Positions 1 through 11,282 of a stretch of DNA of 64,000 nucleotides are shown one piece after another. Numbering within the stretch: the stretch's first letter is position 1; each line of letters begins with the position of its first letter. Origin of the DNA: Ornithodoros turicata (Eukaryota; Arthropoda; Arachnida; Ixodida; Argasidae); the NCBI RefSeq assembly GCF_037126465.1, contig NC_088203.1:57821581-57885580 (forward strand), read 5' to 3'. The translations under genes were made by a program, and so were the position numbers. A model generated the notes under the pieces. It saw only the letters and a list, made by a program, of their open reading frames with translations, did not search any database and was not told the DNA's origin.

Positions 1-294
1 AAAACACTAATATTCAACACATTTGTTTTAAGAAACAGTTCTCGATCGAGTTGTTCAATCTTGTGATAAAGCTGGCGGAAATGTCAGACTCAAAAAAATT
101 TAGTTACTTAGAATATACAAGTAAACTTTTAACAGGCCAGCACGTAGCTGGTGTATATGCAGAGTTCTCTGAAAAAGAAACGACATTCAATAGAGCCACA
201 TGTTCACGAAATGTCCAGCAGGAGGACATTCATGGTACACCTGGGATTAAATGATGCTCTGATGACATAAACTATGCAATTTAAATAAAATACA

Positions 295-1419
295 TTAACA
301 TGCTGTACCGTCCTGGTCATCAAGCCTGCGCAGGATCTTCTCTTGCAGAGCTATGTTGATCCTACGGAGGTTCCAAATTTCATTGTTCTTTTCCTGAAGC
401 CTGATCTCAAGGTCGCGTATGATGCTTTCCTCTCTTATGGCCCTTTCTGAGCATGAAGTTCTGTCGTCCTCCCCAGCTAGCAGCTTCGGCTGCTTTTTTT
501 TGCTGCGCTTCGACAGTTCATGAGGTACTTCATTGATCTGCTGCTTCCGCTTTTCTAATATGTGCAGCAGGTCCTTCTTTCTGTGCCCATCTTTACTCGG
601 GCGGGCAGGTGGCTATAAAAGAAAAACCTATTGTGTTTTTCTTTTTTCTTTTTTTGTGAATGCTATGGAGCTACCTCTTGTTTTGTGTCTTCTTCACTTT
701 CGCTTGTGTCTACGATGCGGCGGACGCTGACTCTCTTCCGACTCACTTTAGCGGCCACGTCTTCTGCTGACTCTGTAAAGCATTCCGGAAACGATTACAG
801 ACTGAAATATAACCTGCAGAACGCAACGTTGCACTTGTGATAAATCGCCCCACACAAAGGTGGGAGATGTCAAACACGCGACAACCCACTTACGCCCGGT
901 TGCAGCAACGAGACTTCAGACTTGAACAGAGTTTAGAGTCCACAGAACTTGGTTTGAAACACTCAGACCTGTTCAGAAACGCTGGATTTCGAGCCTTGCC
1001 ATTACACTAGTCAAACTGAACCGTTAGTAGCACATCGTTGACGATTAATCGTGAGTTTAGAAACCGTTAATCTCGGCTGAAGTCGGAGCTCGCGTTGGTG
1101 CAACACAGTGTAGACAGCGTTATTGTAAACGATAAACGATACTTGAGCATGCCACGAATATGGCGCATGTGGCGGTGGGCCGCGCCGAGAACGCTCGGTA
1201 TGTCGGATTCAAGCAAACGAAATGCCACTCACCTCCTAACATCAATATACGCGCTCGGTAGTAGTCACAGCTGCCGTCCGTGTCGGTCCACTTCACGGAA
1301 TAGAACGCCGATGGAGAGAAGTCCTGTATATGCAGCGGCTGGAAATCCTCGATGTCTTCGACATTCACAACGGCATATTTTTTGTCGTCCTCATACCGGA
1401 CATAACCGTGGGTGATCAT
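295..1419 (-). CDS. three-exon gene: N-terminal RYEDD-type domain plus C-terminal coiled coil
   Basis: Three minus-strand exons fit consensus splice sites and keep phase: 1419-1233 (start ATG at 1419, donor GTGAGT), 772-675 (acceptor TTTACAG, donor GTAGCT) and 612-295 (acceptor TTTTATAG, stop TAA at 297-295). The first exon encodes about 62 residues beginning MITHGYVRYEDDKK and containing YSVKWTD and DYYRARILMLG. This arrangement resembles the N-terminal segment of arthropod BEN-domain-type proteins. The middle exon is acidic and serine-rich. The last exon is lysine-rich (KRSKKKQPK) followed by a leucine/charge heptad stretch (RDLEIRLQEKNNEIWNLRR) that should form a coiled coil. The total is about 200 residues. 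No BEN domain follows, so it is either short or a partial copy. It is divergently arranged with the transposase gene that starts at 1847 and could be the second gene of that transposon or a host gene. The exon model is my inference from sequence; the family call is weak. Confidence 0.55.
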
Positions 1420-1846
1420 GGCAACGCGCTTCTTTGTGTGTAGGTTGCCAAAACTTCGTGTACACGCAGTAAATACGATAACAGCAACTGACTACAATAC
1501 AGAATCCCTACTACTGCTACTGCGTTCCCCGCGTCAAAACTAAGGAAAATTCGCGCGCGACGCCGGTCGAGTTGTGGCGCGCCTACAGTTTCGCAGAAAC
1601 CGTTCAGCATAGAAACAGACATAATAATAATGCAATCATAATAATGCTGGCTATTTTTCTTATTCGTGATGTTGGCTGTCCCGTATCAGCTATGGTCGAA
1701 CAACTATTAAAACGCGAAACATGGACATCATCATCCTCATCTGCGTTGTTGTTGATATGTGTCAGTGGTATATGTGCCGTGTTGTGTTGTCTTTCCCGTG
1801 CTACTGCTAGCCGCTGGGATCTATTATACGCTGAAGGCGCGCCACG
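1420..1846. promoter_or_regulatory. intergenic region between divergent first exons
   Basis: This 427-bp stretch separates the minus-strand first exon (ATG at 1419) from the plus-strand transposase first exon (ATG at 1847). It should therefore carry both promoters. I see no clear TATA box; the right half is rich in short AT runs (ataataataatgcaat around 1621-1636). The role is inferred from position only. Confidence 0.35.
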
Positions 1847-2644
1847 ATGAATCCTCCAGAAAAACGAAAAAAGCGAGGACATTACAAAAGCTATCTGAGT
1901 CCTTCAGCGGAGTTCCAGCTCCCGAGATCCACTCCCCGCGCGCACCGGCAACAAGCAGTAAGTGAAATTCATTTTCCTTTTTTTTTTTTTCTTGATTGCA
2001 TCTTTACCTTTACACTGTGTTATATAAAAGATTGCTCATGTTGTTTCAGGAGGACTCTCCGAAGACCGCTATTGTTCCCGATGGAACTGGGAGCGCACTA
2101 CAGGCTTCTCTTGACCACGAATTTTCCACTTCGCGAGATTGTCGGCAGCACGATACCGGGGATGCTTCAAACAAATTGACCTCTACAACAGACCGTGATG
2201 CCGTTGAAGAGCACTTTTTCAGCAACGAGCGGGACCTTGACGACGAAAATTTCGATCCAGACGTTACGACGACCTCTACAACAGACACTGGTGCCGTTGA
2301 AGAGCCGTTTTTAAGCTACGAGCGGGACCTTGACGACGAAAATTTCGATCCAGACTTTACGACGCTCCAAGAAGAACCTTCAAGTGCATCCCTTAGCGAG
2401 AACGATAATGAACACGTAAGCAGAAAACCACCTTACGCGTTATTGCGCAAGAGGCGCCGTTTTTTTTTGTGTGTGTGTGTGTGTGAAAGATTGCTTTTAA
2501 AATGCACCTGTTGTTACCCAGAAGCCCACTTTTCCTTACTGTGCTCTTGTGCTGCTGTTCTTCCTTTTCCAGGAAATAAGTTCACCACTTCGAAGTGATG
2601 ACGAGAACTTCCTAAGTGATCCAGAGATGCAAGAGCACTGTAGG

Positions 2645-3648
2645 GTGAGTGGCAAGATATGCATGGGCACAATACAAGATGTGCATGAAAGCTGAGGACA
2701 GTCTTACCACATTTTTGTTACAAAGTGCTCATTTTGCCTTCATTATCATGTTGTTACGTACTTCGGTGAACAATATGACAGAGAAACACAGGAGAGAGTG
2801 GCAAATATCATAGACACATACATGTGGACCGTTTCATGGCCGTCATGCAGTCAGGTAGAAACTGTGGTGTTGTACCAAGATGCTGCTGTAACCCTGTCAC
2901 CCCCCAGTGCTCTAATTAAATGGTATGGTCTGGCCATTCTATTGCTGTTTCAGTGTTGTGCAGCGTACCACTGCCTTTGCCTGGTCTTACCAAAGCAACA
3001 CTTTTTCGGTAATTGCTGAAAATATGTGTTTCTGACATTCGGACGACCTGTACTAGTGCTTCTATTTGTGTCGAAATGCAAATGGTGACCAACTTTCTGT
3101 GATAATAGACGACACGAACAAGTGTAGCTGCAACACTAATTCAAACGTCTAGCCTGTAATACTACATGCTTCTGGAGGAACCGGATGATGATGATGAATT
3201 GGAGGTTTTTGGCACAAAAGCAACTTAGACCATAGAGGGAGGAACCGCAACCGGTTGGCTCTGCTCCTGATGCATGGTTGAGAGCACCACATAAGTTAAA
3301 CTCTAAAACAACAGCTACGCTATAGTGCTTGGTGGGCAATATTCCTGTAATTGCTGCTTGGCAAGTGTTCAGAGTATTCAAAGGTCCTGACACATGCTTA
3401 TGGACTACGCAAGCAGTGTTTTTTTTTTTCTCACGTAGCAGTGATGGTGTTTTGATGTTGTATGACAGAAGGGCATGTGTAGTAGTAGGCGGAATCTGGG
3501 GAGTGCACGCCTTGGGAGGGGTGTGTGCACAACATTCGTTCCTCCTTTGCTTATTTGAGTGCATCTGCTTCATGACTAATCTTGATAGTGGCATTTTGGA
3601 TGTCTAGAAGTATTTTTGCATTTTTACAATTTCTTTTTGTTCTTACAG
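2645..3648 (+). other. large third intron of the transposase gene
   Basis: About 1 kb between donor GTGAGT at 2645 and acceptor TCTTACAG ending at 3648. No convincing coding sequence. A (GATG)n-like run followed by 'aattggaggtttttggc' near 3186-3213 looks like the tail of a dispersed repeat. Confidence 0.5.
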
Positions 3649-3694
3649 CTACCACAAGAACTACAAGGAGACAAGTCCACTCCTGGCAATGATT

Positions 3695-5248
3695 CCCAGG
3701 CGAAAATCTGGACTGGTCCCAGAATGGTTCCAGTTGAATCTGGACTGGTTCCAGTTGGATGTTTGGTGGTCCCGGAATGGTTCCAGTTGAATGTGGATGG
3801 TCCCAGCTGGATTCCCAAGTGGGGTGGCTGGTTCCACTTTGGTGACATCAGTGGTACCACTCTGGTCTCAGATGGTTCCAGAAGTTCCAGCTGGAGCCTC
3901 ACAGGTACCATTTTGTTCCCAGAATGGTCGCTGAGACTCCAAGTTGGGCAGCTTCCCAGCTTCCCCCTTTGAGATTTCATCTTGTCCACACTTGCCATGT
4001 TTTGTTTAATATATTACTCTGATCTATTTTAGCACAGGCATGGTCTCTTTTTATTGCTGTTTATCCAGGTGCGCGCGTCTGCGAATGTTGTAACTCCAAT
4101 TCGTGCACATTCTCATCTGAGGTGAATATCATAACATATTAAGTACCAGGGAAATGTAAAAAAATACATCTCAACAACAACAAAAATTAAGCTAAATATT
4201 AGAAGAAAGACAACAACAAAAAAAGAAAATGTAATTGCAGAGGCTGATGCAATGTGAAGACGCCACGGCAATTCAAACTTCAAACGGCGAGAGCCGAGAG
4301 GGAGAGGAGAGAGCGAGAGGCGAGCGACGGAGCGAGAGGGCGAGAGTGGCAGGTGGCAGTTAGAACCGGTTAGAACTTTGAACTTCGACGCATCGCGGTA
4401 AGTTGGTTTTGTCTTCAGTAACAGTCGCAAGGATGGTGATGGTGTATCTCCTGTGCAGTATTTACGTGTGTTTCAGTGCGCTTTGTAAGACAATGCGATG
4501 ACAATGGCTCCTGTGCAACACAATGTCGATTTCCCGGAAGAGTTTTGACGCCAAGAATACGTAAACGGCGTAGAGGCAAGAACGCACTGTGAAACGCCAA
4601 TCGGACTGCACGTCGCGAATGTTTGCAGGTATGAGTGATGACCGTGATGTTTTGATTACTATTAATTAGATGTTTCATTTTAGAAACTTCGGAGGAACTT
4701 GAAGAGAAACAGGATAAGAAGATTCCGAACGTACAGTGAAGAGGAATGGGGTGTATGTCGCGACCTGCATGGAAAACAGGAGTGTTGTGTCATCTTCTCT
4801 AAGAAAATACAAGATGTGAGGTGGCCAACGAACGAAAGCTCCCTGTGGTCCGTGAGTGCATCGCACAGTCAGGCATATGCTTTGTCTAGACACAGTGAGT
4901 GATCAGACTTATACTACGTGGTATGTAAATGTAGAGATGTATTGATTATTTCTTTCTGCTCAGTGTATGCTTTTAGCAGAATAAACGGTAATTACTTGAG
5001 CAATATGTGCATTTCTACGCATTATTTTCGGTCATGCATTCAGTGGTCCCAGCTGCTAAGTGGCCGGATCCCGGACCACTTAGCAGAGGGGACCACTGGG
5101 TCAATTCCACTGGTTTCACTTCAAGTGGGACCATCGTGAAGCTGGTTCCACTTTCAACTGGTCCCAGTCACTAAGTGGTCCCACACTCAAAGTGGGACCT
5201 GTCCAATAAACCACTTTGAAGTGGTCCCACTCCAGATTTTTGCCTGGG
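3695..5248. mobile_element. 1.55-kb non-autonomous TIR transposon inserted in a transposase exon
   Basis: The ends are inverted: CCCAGGCGAAAATCTGG at 3695 and its near-complement ending CCTGGG at 5248, with one mismatch in the first 17 bp. TT flanks both sides (3693-3694 and 5249-5250). Removing the element plus one TT restores an uninterrupted reading frame through the host exon, which supports these borders. Both subterminal zones (3700-3970 and 5040-5235) are packed with degenerate GGTCCCA/GGTTCCA units. The terminal sequence resembles the right end of the surrounding CACTA-like element (CCCAGTCAAAAAT, 9706 reversed), so it is probably a non-autonomous relative. The interior (3972-5040) includes a GA-rich block at 4285-4350 and no recognisable protein. 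Confidence 0.75.
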
Positions 5249-5398
5249 TTCGTTCTTCTACGATTTTTTTCAAGAACGCATAAGTGAAAAAGTAGTTGTC
5301 TCAAGGGGAGATATCCTGCTTATGGTCTTCAAACATGCTTTGAAAAATAAATTATCCTTCGCGGCACTGAAAACCATGATAGAAATGATAAATCTTTT

Positions 5399-5509
5399 TG
5401 TAAGCAATCGGACAACTGGTCACAGACGTTGTGCTTCTTTAATGGTCAAGAATCGAATGGAAGATGCGTGTGGTCCGCGATACAACTTCGTCGTCGTCGT
5501 TTTCTTACA
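5399..5509 (-). repeat. downstream (3') LTR of the BEL/Pao element
   Basis: 111 bp, TG...CA bounded, matching the copy at 6756-6866 with no difference I can find. Confidence 0.9.
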
Positions 5510-5612
5510 CTCCCGGCGCCAACGGTGAGACGATATCCACGATACAATATACATAAACACGCAACGTATAACACAAAACTTAACAAAACCGATGTACAAA
5601 AGCGAGTGGTCT

Positions 5613-6772
5613 TCAGTCAGGCTCTAATGGTAGTCCTACAAGTCCTGTAGAGAACCACATAGGCTGAACGATCTTGTCTGGCGCTGTTAGCTGAGGCACT
5701 TGCGAAGAATCATGGCTATTTGAAGGTGCTCCCAGTACCCAACCCTTACGTGAGAGATGTGCGTGGTGACTCTGTGACGTGCGTGGTGGCCTCACATGAA
5801 TGTTCCGATGAAGACGTAGCAAGACGAAGTGACGTAGGGAACAGTTCCTCCTACGAAGCCTGATAGGACGTAGTCTGACATGAACAAACGTACGTGTATT
5901 GCCTTTCTTGTTCACAAGAATGGGGTTAGTTGCAGCAGCCTGAGCGGCAATGTCACTGGAAGAGGTCGTAGGATGTCCGCCGTCGTAGACGTCGGAAGAG
6001 TCTGCCAAAGTCATAGTTGGATGTAACGTCTGCTTCGCTGATGTGGTACAGGAGACTTCATGATTTCCCTCATCCGTGGGGTGTTCGCATTCTTCGCAGG
6101 TTCTTCCGTTACCAGTCCAAATGTCATCAGCGGAGATCTTGAGACTACACATTGTATCCCCGTGTTGAACCTGGCCTACTGCAGCACCTGTGATTTTCGT
6201 TCCGCAAGTTTCCATGGTTTGACGCTCAATCTGATTTGCGGAGCTGTCACTTGATGCCAATAGAACAAATTCAGGGTTTTCGCTATATTGTCTTCTGTCG
6301 TTCAAGCGTTGAAGAGATTCCTGAAAAGCTTCTGCTGTGGATCTGTCTGGATCGTCTTGAGCAAATCGTGTAGTGTTCAAGGTAGGCCTTTTCGCAGTCA
6401 ATGAGGTACCTCTTGAACATTCCAGAACCTTGCTAGCGCGCACTTGAGCAGTTACTATCATCTCCAGATACATGTCGCAGCCCTCTGCTTCGGTTTCGAT
6501 GTCGTCCAAGTCTATAATGGCTGATATCTGTTTGTCCAGATAACGGAGTTCTGTGGCGTGACGGGTTAGCAGTGCGAGCTTCAGCTGCATGGTCTTGTAA
6601 GAAGGATTTCCTGGAGAGATGCTATGATCTCCGAAGTAAGCTTCGCAACCCTTTCACGGACAGGTTCTCTTAACTGATTGAGACGATCCATGGGGCACGG
6701 TCCAGTTGCCAAATGCTTTCCTGAGTAGTCTTCTTCCCGGGTTTCGGCACCAAAATGTAAGCAATCGGACAA
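5613..6772 (-). pseudogene. BEL/Pao gag N-terminal fragment, frameshifted
   Basis: Two overlapping minus-strand frames cover the interior. The first (6772-6581) has a start-like MDRLNQLREPVRERVAKL helix. The second (6590-5613) continues with a helical region (LALLTRHATELRYLDKQIS) and an acidic DLDDIETEAEGCDMYLEMI stretch. This matches the general layout of Pao/BEL gag N-termini, which are a helical coil followed by a 'DLE/EAE' segment. The frames join by a shift near 6585. The C-terminal part becomes arginine-rich and has no zinc knuckle, so it may be out-of-frame sequence rather than gag. There is no capsid-distal, protease or pol coding. It is useful mainly for classifying the element. Confidence 0.55.
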
Positions 6773-6866
6773 CTGGTCACAGACGTTGTGCTTCTTTAAT
6801 GGTCAAGAATCGAATGGAAGATGCGTGTGGTCCGCGATACAACTTCGTCGTCGTCGTTTTCTTACA
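6756..6866 (-). repeat. upstream (5') LTR of the BEL/Pao element
   Basis: 111 bp, the partner of 5399-5509. On the minus strand it is followed by the primer-binding site at 6752-6736. Confidence 0.9.
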
Positions 6867-8863
6867 CTTTTCTTTGATCGCCCTATATACTGCCACAGTC
6901 TCACTACAAGATAACTCAATTACTCAAGCACAGTGGAACTTCCATGACCTTCCGTTTCTTTTGTCCAGGATGCTTCACACCAATAAGCCAACTTGACACA
7001 AACTCGTCTTTTCAGTGTCCAAACTGCCACCGTTCAGCTAACATGTCAACTCTCTCCAGTGTGCCATTTTTTGTTATCTTGAACGTTGAATCACAATTGC
7101 AAAAGCTCTTCAGGAACTGTGACCTTCTTGACCTGATGCCACCACTGCCAGAAAGGACCATGTTCTGTGACATTTGGGACGGACAGCTGTACCGTAAGTT
7201 TGTTACATCCACAGAAGGGTCTGGACAACGTATTAGTTTTTCACTCAATACGGATGGGGCACCTCTTTTCAAATCAAGTGGCTCTGCTATATGGCCTGTT
7301 CAACTTATTGTTAATGAATTACCTCCTCATCAGAGGATGAACAAGCTGATCTTGGCAGCTCTGTGGTTTGGGAAGGAAAAGCCAGATATGGCACTCTTCC
7401 AAAGTGCCTTTGTTGATGACATGAACAGGCTAAGTACTGAGGGCTTCGATGTTGTGTACAAGGGGCAACCTCAAAATTTCAAAGCTTACTGTGTGTGCAG
7501 TGCAGTAGACTCCGTGGCGCGGGCTCCCATGCAGGGGGTAACGCAGTTTAACGGTTACTTCGGGTGCAACTGGTGTTTACAAAAAGGAGAGTGGGTTGGG
7601 GGCTCCATGAAGTATCCTGTTCAGACCACTGAGCCTACTGCACGTACCGAAGAACAGATGCTTGATGATATGGAATTCGCAGTAAAGGAAGGAAAAAGCA
7701 TCAATGGTGTCAAAACTGCCTCGCCTTTGGTCAACCTTCGTCAGTTTCACATTGTGGAAAGCTTCGTACCGGATTATATGCACTGTATTCTGCTGGGGGT
7801 TCGGCATCAGTTTTTGGATGTATGGCTCGACTCGTCTAATTGTCCACATGCAATAGGTCGTGAAGAAGACAAGGTTGATCAAAGGCTAATGGCATTACAA
7901 CCTCCACGAGATGTCAGGCGCATGCAGAGGCCAACGAAAGAGCGCCGGTGGTGGAAAGCGAAAGAGCTGGAGAACTGGATACTATTTTACATCCCTGTAC
8001 TTGACGGAATCTTGAAGAAAGAATACCTACAGCACTGGGCATGTTTAATAGAAGCCCTTCATATCATGCTGCAGGACAAAATAGCTGCCCCTGAACTTAG
8101 TGTTGCAGAAGCTCTTCTCGTTGAGTTCCATGTACGTGCCGAAATACTTTATGGGGCATCCTTTATGACCTACAATATGCACCAGCTCACACATATGGTG
8201 AACAGCATACGTCACTGGGGTCCACTCTGGGCCCACTCTGCATTTCCATTCGAGTCTGGGAATGGTGTCCTTAAGGAGTTTGTGAAGGCTGCTAATGGAA
8301 TTCCCCATCAAGTCTGCAGATTACTTCAGATGCAAGAAGTTGTCGATGAACTGAGTGGGCTCACTGTTGACCCCAGAGTAGTTGAGTACTGCAGGTTCCT
8401 TGATAAACCAGAGACTCAAAAGAGCACCTGTTCGAGTGATGGCGTTCGACTTTTTGGAACTGGTCGTCCATATCTGCCATCAGATAGAAGAATTAGGGGT
8501 GGCACTGAGCTAGCAGCAAATTCCATGCAATACAGAAGAATGTGTCTGAATAGTTCACTCTTAACCGACAGCAGCTATGCAGAGAAAAAGAGAACCAACA
8601 GCTCAGTAGTTCAGTTACGAGACATGTCATTTGCAAGATTGGATTCTCTGATTCATGCAACAGACTCAAAGGCCTATGTTATTGTTACGCGGCTTAAGTG
8701 TGCGCCCATCAAGTATCCAATGGTTACCACAAGACATCTGCTGAGGGTTACGGGTGAAGAGCCTGATACGTTTTTTCTACCTGCAACAGATATTCGTACA
8801 GTTGCTGTCTACATGAAACTGCAGGGTACATATGTTGCAGCCGTACCAAGCTCGTTCACATAA

Positions 8864-9363
8864 CAGTTTTGTGTGTATGTGTAACATTTTGATGTTGTAT
8901 TAAACCAGTTCCATTTTGTATGATGCATGTGCTGTGAACATGTGCAAGCAGTGCAATGCATGCAAGTGTAAATTTTGACATGATGTCATTTGCATGTATA
9001 CTGAAAAATTAAAACTTTGTTGCTATAATTTGGGTCGTACTTCAATGTCTTACTTGCAGTGTAAGAGAAGGTCCCAAGAGCTTCCGATAATGAAATAACT
9101 GATAGTGAGAGGTTTCAAGATGACGAATGCGAAATAAATAATGTCTGCCCTGCTCAGATATGTTATCGTACGTGCACCTTCTTAGTTTCCAAACACATGC
9201 AATTTGTTCATTACTTCATATCTGGTATACTATTTGTTGAACTACAGGCCAAGCGCATTGTTCCTGACATGCAACTAGAATGATTGAGTACACGCTGCTA
9301 ACCATTCAACTTTTGTCACAGTTTCCTGCTAGATAAAAACGACCCATTCACAAAACGTGAATT
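8864..9363. other. 3' flank of the transposase gene
   Basis: AT-rich, with ATTAAA-like signals near 8900 and 9008. No coding sequence recognised. Confidence 0.4.
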
Positions 9364-9706
9364 CTAGATAAGATAAGATAACATGAATTCTTGAGTTACC
9401 AATTGGTATGAACCATTGGCATTCTGAGATCTAGTTGGACATCCCATTGGCACGACAAAGTGTACCAATTGGATGTCCAGTTGGCATGGCATTTCCCAAT
9501 TGGTGCCTAAGAAACCAATTTGACTTTCCAATTGGTTTACAAACAACCAACTGGATCTTCCAATAGGTTTACAAAGTGCCAACTGGACAACCCAACTGGC
9601 AGTGAAGGATCCAATTGGTCCCCATTGGTTTTCATGCTCTTCCAATTGAGTCCCATTGGGACCAATTCAATTTACCAATTGGACCAGTTCATTATTTTTG
9701 ACTGGG
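9364..9706. repeat. right subterminal repeat zone and right terminus of the CACTA-like transposon
   Basis: A dense cluster of the palindrome CCAATTGG and one-off variants (ACCAATTGG, CCATTGG, CAACTGG), about twenty in 340 bp, in both orientations. The zone ends with ATTTTTGACTGGG at 9694-9706. That is the same kind of terminus as the smaller TIR element at 3695-5248. Immediately after 9706 the Maverick integrase reading frame begins mid-domain, so 9706 is the likely outer border. The matching left terminus is not visible in the window. Confidence 0.6.
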
Positions 9707-10444
9707 AAGCGTGGTGAAGATGTGAAGAAAGGATTGATCAAGTTGTACAGGAGCCATAAAACCTATCCACATCTTTTACAGGTAGATAGAGGGAGAGAGT
9801 TCTACAACAAACACGTGAAAGCATGGTGTAAACGTCACTCAATACACATCTATAGCTCATTTTCCCCCATGAAAGCCGCGATCGTCGAGCGTGCTATCAG
9901 AAGTATTAAAGCTAGACTTTATCGTTATTTCGCCAGTAAAGGTCATCACAAGTACATTGCGGTTCTCCCAAAGATCATCGCCGACTACAATACGTCATAT
10001 CACTCGACTATCAAGATGGCCCCGAACGACGTCGATAAAAATAATGAGATTGAACTATTCAACAGACTTCACAGTAAAAATGACAACAAACCAACCAAGA
10101 TTCCATTGAATATTGGTGATCAGGTGCGTGTACTCACAAATAGATCAATTTTTGACAAGGGGTACATTGGGCACTGGTCCTTAGTTGTCTACACGATCAC
10201 ACGATACAAGAACTCGGATCCACCAGTGTTTTACATAGCTGGTCCAGACGGGGTCGAAGACGATGCAACTTACTATGCCAATGAATTGCAACGCGTAGTG
10301 AAATCGCAAGACGACCCATACCCAATTGAACGCATAGTAAGTCGAAAGAAAATAAACGGTGTCACACATTATAAAGTGAAATGGCTAGGTTATTATGACT
10401 CATTTAATTCCTGGGTTCCAGCCCAAGATGTCGCGAAGTTCTGA
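9707..10444 (+). pseudogene. Maverick retroviral-like integrase with chromodomain, 5'-truncated
   Basis: Integrase would insert the virus-like element into host DNA. The retained part of the rve-type core shows the second catalytic Asp in QVDRGREF and the catalytic Glu in IVERAIRSIK, followed by a DYNTSYHSTIKMAP segment. A C-terminal chromodomain follows (YPIERIVSR...YKVKWLGY...SWVPAQDV), which is typical of Maverick integrases and may bind histone tails. The N-terminal HHCC region and first catalytic Asp are missing because the CACTA terminus abuts at 9706. The reading frame is otherwise open to its stop at 10442-10444 and overlaps the next gene's start at 10428 by 17 bp, the compact arrangement usual in Mavericks. 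Confidence 0.85.
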
Positions 10445-11282
10445 TTTTTACATGTATCTCCTATCCAATGATTGTATGGATATGCACCCGAAAAACAGTC
10501 TTAATGACTTTACAATTTCTCTGAGTGCACCACTGGAAGTGAATGAAGAATATGAAGTCGGCCTGCATGAACTTTCCATCTCTAATGTATTCTACAACGT
10601 TCCACGAACTACCGATGCTACTACACATATGACTTCCAGAAGCATTATTGAGCTGCATAAGGAAGTTGTTGTGATATCGACTTTGGAACACGCGCTGCAA
10701 GATTTTTTAAAAGAATTCAACATAGCATTTGGTTATGTTGATGGAAGGTACACATTCCAACTACCTCAAATAATTCATTCTATTAAGTTTTTGGATGAAA
10801 AACTGCAACAAGCCATGGGTGTGTCCACTATACAGGGTTTGAAAGTTGTAGGTGCTAAAGTTCCACATCAGAACATGTACATGGGAGAGGAAGGTATCTG
10901 AAGGATGCTTTTAAAGGAAGAGGTGACTATCATTACACAATATGCTCCAATCATATTCACACCAGGTCGCTCTATCAGTGTCACACTAAATCACTTCTTT
11001 AAAAGATATGAAATCGATGCAAAGATACTATTCCAAAACAATACCTATACATTATTGGTCCCACGTCTCTTTGTTATCTCTGAACAACTCAAGAGACTCC
11101 TCAAATTAAACTCCAGTAAACTGTTAGAAAATACAACACAATACATTGGAGATCCATTTACATTCAGTTTTGGTGTTGTTCTAGAAAAAGTAATACTTGC
11201 AGAAGTAATAGAAGTCCAAATTCCAACCAAATTAGTACGAGACACCACGTTCGCTTCTACAAGCTATCAGAGGTGTGATAGG

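Larger units (their letters stand above)
5399..6866 (-). mobile_element. BEL/Pao-type mini LTR retroelement, internally deleted
   Basis: Two 111-bp LTRs (5399-5509 and 6756-6866) appear identical base for base and have TGTAAG...CTTACA ends. The 5-bp duplication CTTTT lies at 5394-5398 and 6867-6871. Reading the minus strand, a primer-binding site (TGGTGCCGAAACCCGGG, 6752-6736) follows the upstream LTR by 3 nt, and a GC/purine tract (GGCGCCGGGAG) precedes the downstream LTR. The interior is only about 1.25 kb and holds a gag fragment but no protease, RT or integrase. It must have been mobilised in trans. Identical LTRs indicate a recent insertion. Confidence 0.88.
1847..8863 (+). pseudogene. 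CACTA-like (Tnp2-family) transposase, multi-exon, broken by two insertions and a frameshift
   Basis: DNA transposase that would cut and paste its own element in the nucleus. Exons read 1847-1957, 2050-2415, 2573-2644, then 3649 onward, all phase 0 with GT/AG borders. Exon 1 is basic (EKRKKRGHYKSYLSP). Exon 2 is acidic and holds two copies of a 33-residue unit (ERDLDDENFDPD). The long last exon is interrupted after 3694 by a TIR element and after 5398 by a BEL/Pao element; coding sense resumes at 5251 and at 6872 in the same frame. A 1-nt frameshift near 6945 then leads into the 6944-8863 reading frame. That core has a CPGC/CPNC zinc ribbon, TDGAPLFKSS, FGCNWC, a DYMHCILLGV motif and WGPLWAHSAFPFESGNG, all typical of Tnp2-like transposases. 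The C-terminus (stop at 8861-8863) looks complete. The family call is strong. The element is inactive in this state. Confidence 0.85.
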
